From: Lingula anatina
Taxonomy: Eukaryota; Brachiopoda; Lingulata; Lingulida; Lingulidae
DNA: 64,000 bases
Assembly (NCBI RefSeq): GCF_001039355.2
Contig: NW_019775742.1
Span: 67,238-131,237, forward strand
Direction: 5' to 3'
Made by a program: the position numbers and the translations under genes. Under the pieces are notes generated by a model, which was not told where the DNA came from, made no database searches, and was given only the letters and a program-made list of their open reading frames with translations. This document shows positions 60,874 to 64,000 of this stretch, in pieces. Within the stretch, counting starts at the first letter, position 1, and every line of letters starts with the position of its first letter.

Positions 60874-61565
60874 NACTTCCCTAAAAATGGCCCGATCATG
60901 CTGATTTTTGAACTTGACCTGCGTATTACGACGTATTACGACGACGACAGACGCAGGTGATGGCTATATGTACAGACACATCTGTGTCTGTACATAAAAA
61001 AGGACCTGCTGGGACCTTAAGGTTATGACGTTCCACCCTTTCTTCCATTTCTAACATGCATTTTATTAAAGTACTATTAACTTAGGAAAGGCTCGAACTT
61101 AGTCTATGTACCATAATGTAATATAAAACATGAACTCAATTTTTCTTTCAAATATTTTACTTTTTTCTGTGCAAATCAATCACATTTTAATGTAAGGAAT
61201 TAAAATTTCTTACACCACAATCAGATTCACACATACTGATCAGTCCAACTCTGCAAGGGATTCTTGCTGAAGTGCAATCAATGTAATCAGCTTTATTGTC
61301 TGACAAGTATTGAGTACCAGGGCGGGGGGAATGAACTATCTTGTGTTGTATAGCGAATTCCACTGATTGCACTTTTTGCAGAGTTCCCGACAGAGTCGGA
61401 CAAGCCCAGTTAGTATAATGACTAGATCCTTAGCAACTGCTTTGGGCAGCTGGCTTCTCAACTTATTTTTAATTAAATAATGAATGTTGTATGTTTGAAG
61501 CAGATGCATTTGTTTTCAGAGCAGTAGGCTTCAGAGCATGGTAAATAATTTGTTACATGCAACAT
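60874..61565. other. assembly join and 3' flank of the 61566 gene
   Basis: After the N, ATGGCCCGATCATGCTG and GAACTTGACCTGCG match the 160-bp repeat family of 29098-29520. A CpG-rich ACGACGACGACAGACGCAGG stretch follows, then a palindrome around TGTACAGACACA and TGTGTCTGTACA near 60970-61000. From about 61500 the sequence resembles other 3' flanks of the group. Confidence 0.5.
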
Positions 61566-64000
61566 TCACATCCCTGGCATATACATGCCATACATGTAAG
61601 GATTAGGGTTATCTCCGTGATAAACAGCCTCTGGAGTAGGGAACACATTACTGGAGTGTGGACCCCTAAATGAAGTTTCCATGTGCTGAGATCTAAATGC
61701 ACTGTCAGTGTGCTGAGGTCCGAATGTATTCTCACTTTGCTGGGGTCTATTTGTGCTATCAAACTGTTGACTGATGAATGAACTGTCCAACTGCTGACTC
61801 ATTTCCAAACCATCAGAGTTTTCACTGTCAAAGCCGTCCTCAGCACGCTGGCTTTTGTGAATTTTAGCTAGACTTTTCACTTTATTTTCAGCTGTCTGCT
61901 GTTCAACCGCTTTCTGTCCAATGTGCGTCTTTTCATGTGCTCTGCGATGAGTTTGAGTTTTGAAAGCCTTATCACAGTATTTGCATTTAAATGGTCTCTC
62001 CCCAGTGTGAGTCCTTTCATGTTTAGCAAGGGTGCCTCTGTCACGGAAACCTTTTCCACAGTATGAACATATTTGTGGTTTAATTCCAAGGTGGGTTTTC
62101 ACATGACCTCTCCAAGTGGCTTTCCTTACGAATCGCTTGTCGCAGTGATCACACTTGAAAGGCTTTTCCCCCGTGTGAAAGCGTTCATGTTCCTCACAGG
62201 CTAATTTTAGGGCAAAGCCCTGTCCACAGTATTGACATTTGTGTGGCCTCTCTCCAGAGTGTTGGGTGAATTCATGAGATTTCAAAGTCGAAGTTTGGGC
62301 AAAGCTTTTGGTACAATACTGGCACAAATAAGGTTTTTCCCCAGTGTGAGTATATTCGTGGCTCTGCCATGAGCTTTTAAATAGAAATGACTTATCACAG
62401 GTGTTGCATTTGTAGGGTTTTTCAACAATGTGAAACTTTTCATGCTTGTCAAGTGCTCTCTTTCCCCAACAAGATTTTCCACAATGACAACATTTAAATT
62501 CGTGTGACTTGTCATGTTCCACTAAATCATCTTTTTTACTAAATATCTTTTCACACTGGAGGCATTTGAATCCGTCAATAGTGTGAGATTTTTCATGAAA
62601 AATGAGTTCACTTTCATGAAAAATTTCATCACAGTACGAGCACTTTATCTTTTCTGCAGTGGTGTATGGTTCATCATCAATGTGAATCCTCTCATGATTG
62701 TCAAGAGCCTGTGTTCCCCAACAAGACTTTCTACACAAAGAACATTTCAATTCATGGGTTTTATCATGCTCCAGTAGCTCACTTTTCTTACTGAAAATTT
62801 CTTCACAGTGTTTACATTTGACTTTGTCAGCAGTGTGACTTATTTCATGCAAGAAAAGTTCGCTTTCCCTTTGAAATGTTTCATTACATTGAGAGCACTG
62901 ATATATTTCCATTTCCATGCGGTATTGTGCAACAGTGTGATTCCTCTCATGTTTTCTAAGAGCTTTTGTTCCCCTACAAGATTTACCACAATAAGAACAT
63001 TTCAATCCATGAGTTTTATCGTGCTCCAATAAGTCTTCCTTCCTCGTAAAGGATTTTTCACAGTGTTTACATTTGAGTCTATCACCAGTGTGGATCAATT
63101 CATGTAATACAAGCGAACTCTTATGAGTAAATGTTTTATCACAAAATGAGCATTTAAGTACTTCTGTACTACTGTCCATTTTGTTGCAAGCATGAATCCT
63201 TTCATGACTGGAAAGAGCTTTTGTTCCCCAACAAGATTTACCACAATGAGAGCACTTCAATTCATGGATTTTATCGTGCTCCAATAGATCATCCCTTTTT
63301 GTAAATGATTTTTCACAATGTTTACATTTGAGACGATCATCAGTGTGAATCATTTCATGCACAGTAAGTGCACTTTGCTTTGTCACTATTTTATCACAGT
63401 AAGAGCACTTGTATATTTTTGGTCTCTGTTGCAACTTTGAAATGTGAGAATCTAGCTCATGTCTCTTCAGAGCTTTTGGCCCCCAACAAGATTTTCCACA
63501 ATATGAGCATTTCAGCTCATGAACTCTACCATGCTCCTTCAGATCAGTTGCCCTGGTAAATGACAATTCACAGTATTCACATTTATAATTTGTTTCACCA
63601 GTGTGGGATCTTTCATGCAATGCATGTGTATTTGCCCTGTTGAATGTTCTTTCACAGTAAGAGCAGTGGTATACTTTTGGTTTCAAATATAGGGTTTTCC
63701 TACCATTTCCTTCATGGTTTTTTAGGCCTTCCCTTTCTTTGCTATGGTCATTGTCCTCACCAAAACTGATGTCAATTATTTCATGTTTGATAAGCACCTC
63801 ACTATTATTATCTTGGTTGTTGGTATTGCAAGACATATTTTCCCCATCACTCATTTCCTGATCCTCTCCTGATTCCCCATCGCCTTGACTGTCTGGTAGA
63901 TCTACCTGTGCATCAATGTGGAGGGCTATTATCTTCCTTTTCATGGCCAAAAAATCTTTCATGACACCCAGACACCTGCCACAACAAGCATCTGATTCAC
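61566..64000 (-). CDS. ZAD-like C2H2 zinc-finger gene with tail, 21 fingers, 5' end beyond the window
   Basis: The minus-strand frame is open to the window edge. Its first codons read ESDACCGRCLGVMKDFLAMK, which is the second Cys pair of the ZAD-like domain, so the ATG at 63962 is internal and the true start lies outside. Compared with paralogs (MKTFMTLKKDFLEMK) six residues are missing in frame from the helix after the Cys pair. LIKHE follows. There are five triads and six fingers, 21 in total, as in the 46121 gene. Third fingers are CWG or CRG throughout, with linker ELK, GLK or EFK. The last finger is divergent (KTQTHRRAHEKTH). The tail has altered repeats (STNRPQQSENTFGPQ) and ends in YMPGM. 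Confidence 0.88.
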   Translation of the reverse strand, partial: ESDACCGRCLGVMKDFLAMKRKIIALHIDAQVDLPDSQGDGESGEDQEMSDGENMSCNTNNQDNNSEVLIKHEIIDISFGEDNDHSKEREGLKNHEGNGRKTLYLKPKVYHCSYCERTFNRANTHALHERSHTGETNYKCEYCELSFTRATDLKEHGRVHELKCSYCGKSCWGPKALKRHELDSHISKLQQRPKIYKCSYCDKIVTKQSALTVHEMIHTDDRLKCKHCEKSFTKRDDLLEHDKIHELKCSHCGKSCWGTKALSSHERIHACNKMDSSTEVLKCSFCDKTFTHKSSLVLHELIHTGDRLKCKHCEKSFTRKEDLLEHDKTHGLKCSYCGKSCRGTKALRKHERNHTVAQYRMEMEIYQCSQCNETFQRESELFLHEISHTADKVKCKHCEEIFSKKSELLEHDKTHELKCSLCRKSCWGTQALDNHERIHIDDEPYTTAEKIKCSYCDEIFHESELIFHEKSHTIDGFKCLQCEKIFSKKDDLVEHDKSHEFKCCHCGKSCWGKRALDKHEKFHIVEKPYKCNTCDKSFLFKSSWQSHEYTHTGEKPYLCQYCTKSFAQTSTLKSHEFTQHSGERPHKCQYCGQGFALKLACEEHERFHTGEKPFKCDHCDKRFVRKATWRGHVKTHLGIKPQICSYCGKGFRDRGTLAKHERTHTGERPFKCKYCDKAFKTQTHRRAHEKTHIGQKAVEQQTAENKVKSLAKIHKSQRAEDGFDSENSDGLEMSQQLDSSFISQQFDSTNRPQQSENTFGPQHTDSAFRSQHMETSFRGPHSSNVFPTPEAVYHGDNPNPYMYGMYMPGM

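Noticed and set aside
271-64000. KRAB, SCAN or BTB zinc-finger family membership
   Set aside because: I saw none of these domains N-terminal to the fingers. The conserved part is a Cys-pair domain with C-x2-C-x40-C-x2-C spacing.
1-64000. tRNA, rRNA or viral genes between the zinc-finger genes
   Set aside because: I found no cloverleaf-like sequence, rRNA words, reverse transcriptase, integrase or capsid-like frame. Absence by eye is not proof, and a tRNAscan and protein search would be needed.

Overview
The window is animal nuclear DNA. It is AT-rich, full of short inverted-repeat transposons and microsatellites, and every convincing gene is a long intronless C2H2 zinc-finger open frame. There is no operon structure, RNA gene or bacterial signature. 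The style of the repeats suggests a heterozygous marine invertebrate, and a mollusc or other lophotrochozoan is my guess. Nothing in the sequence fixes the taxon.

Layout: thirteen related zinc-finger genes lie head to tail, all on the minus strand. In order they are a frameshifted copy (271-2893), intact genes at 4347-6533, 9713-11893, 13601-16279, 19446-22124, 24888-27590, 32215-34893, 40148-42832, 46121-48982 and 50698-53205, then three incomplete copies at 55236-56975, 60099-60873 and 61566-64000. The first two of these stop at single-N assembly joins and the last is cut by the window edge. The proteins share one plan. An acidic N-terminus leads into a ZAD-like C-x2-C-x40-C-x2-C domain. 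A strictly kept [VIL]-K-x-E SUMO-consensus site follows. Next come repeated three-finger modules whose middle and third fingers are joined by only three residues, usually Glu-Leu-Lys. Then come six more canonical fingers. In ten copies the protein ends in a tail of nine-residue repeats closing in [MV]PG[MLV].

The copies fall into groups. The first three (271-11893) are older and lack a tail in frame, and two of them have decayed tail DNA just after the stop. The next five (13601-42832) share a start region and a 3' splice acceptor a few codons before the ATG, and four of them also share a 5' block of about 350 bp with a possible noncoding first exon. The last five (46121-64000) form another group, and the two with intact 5' ends have TGACGTCA palindromes about 100 bp upstream. 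A motif close to AGCTCGTCTTGGT lies upstream of nearly every gene. The pair at 13601 and 19446 differ at only about seven residues and may be either a very recent duplication or two haplotypes joined by the assembler.

Spaces between genes hold at least three foldback families, a TTAA-target MITE, a TAA-target MITE nested in a hAT-like element, two hAT-like elements with 5-bp target duplications, diverged 160-bp and 337-bp tandem repeats, and duplicated gene flanks. Comparing paralogous flanks gives exact empty sites for several insertions. I infer that the genes encode nuclear DNA-binding regulators evolving by duplication, loss of fingers and gene conversion. No target or pathway can be read from the sequence.
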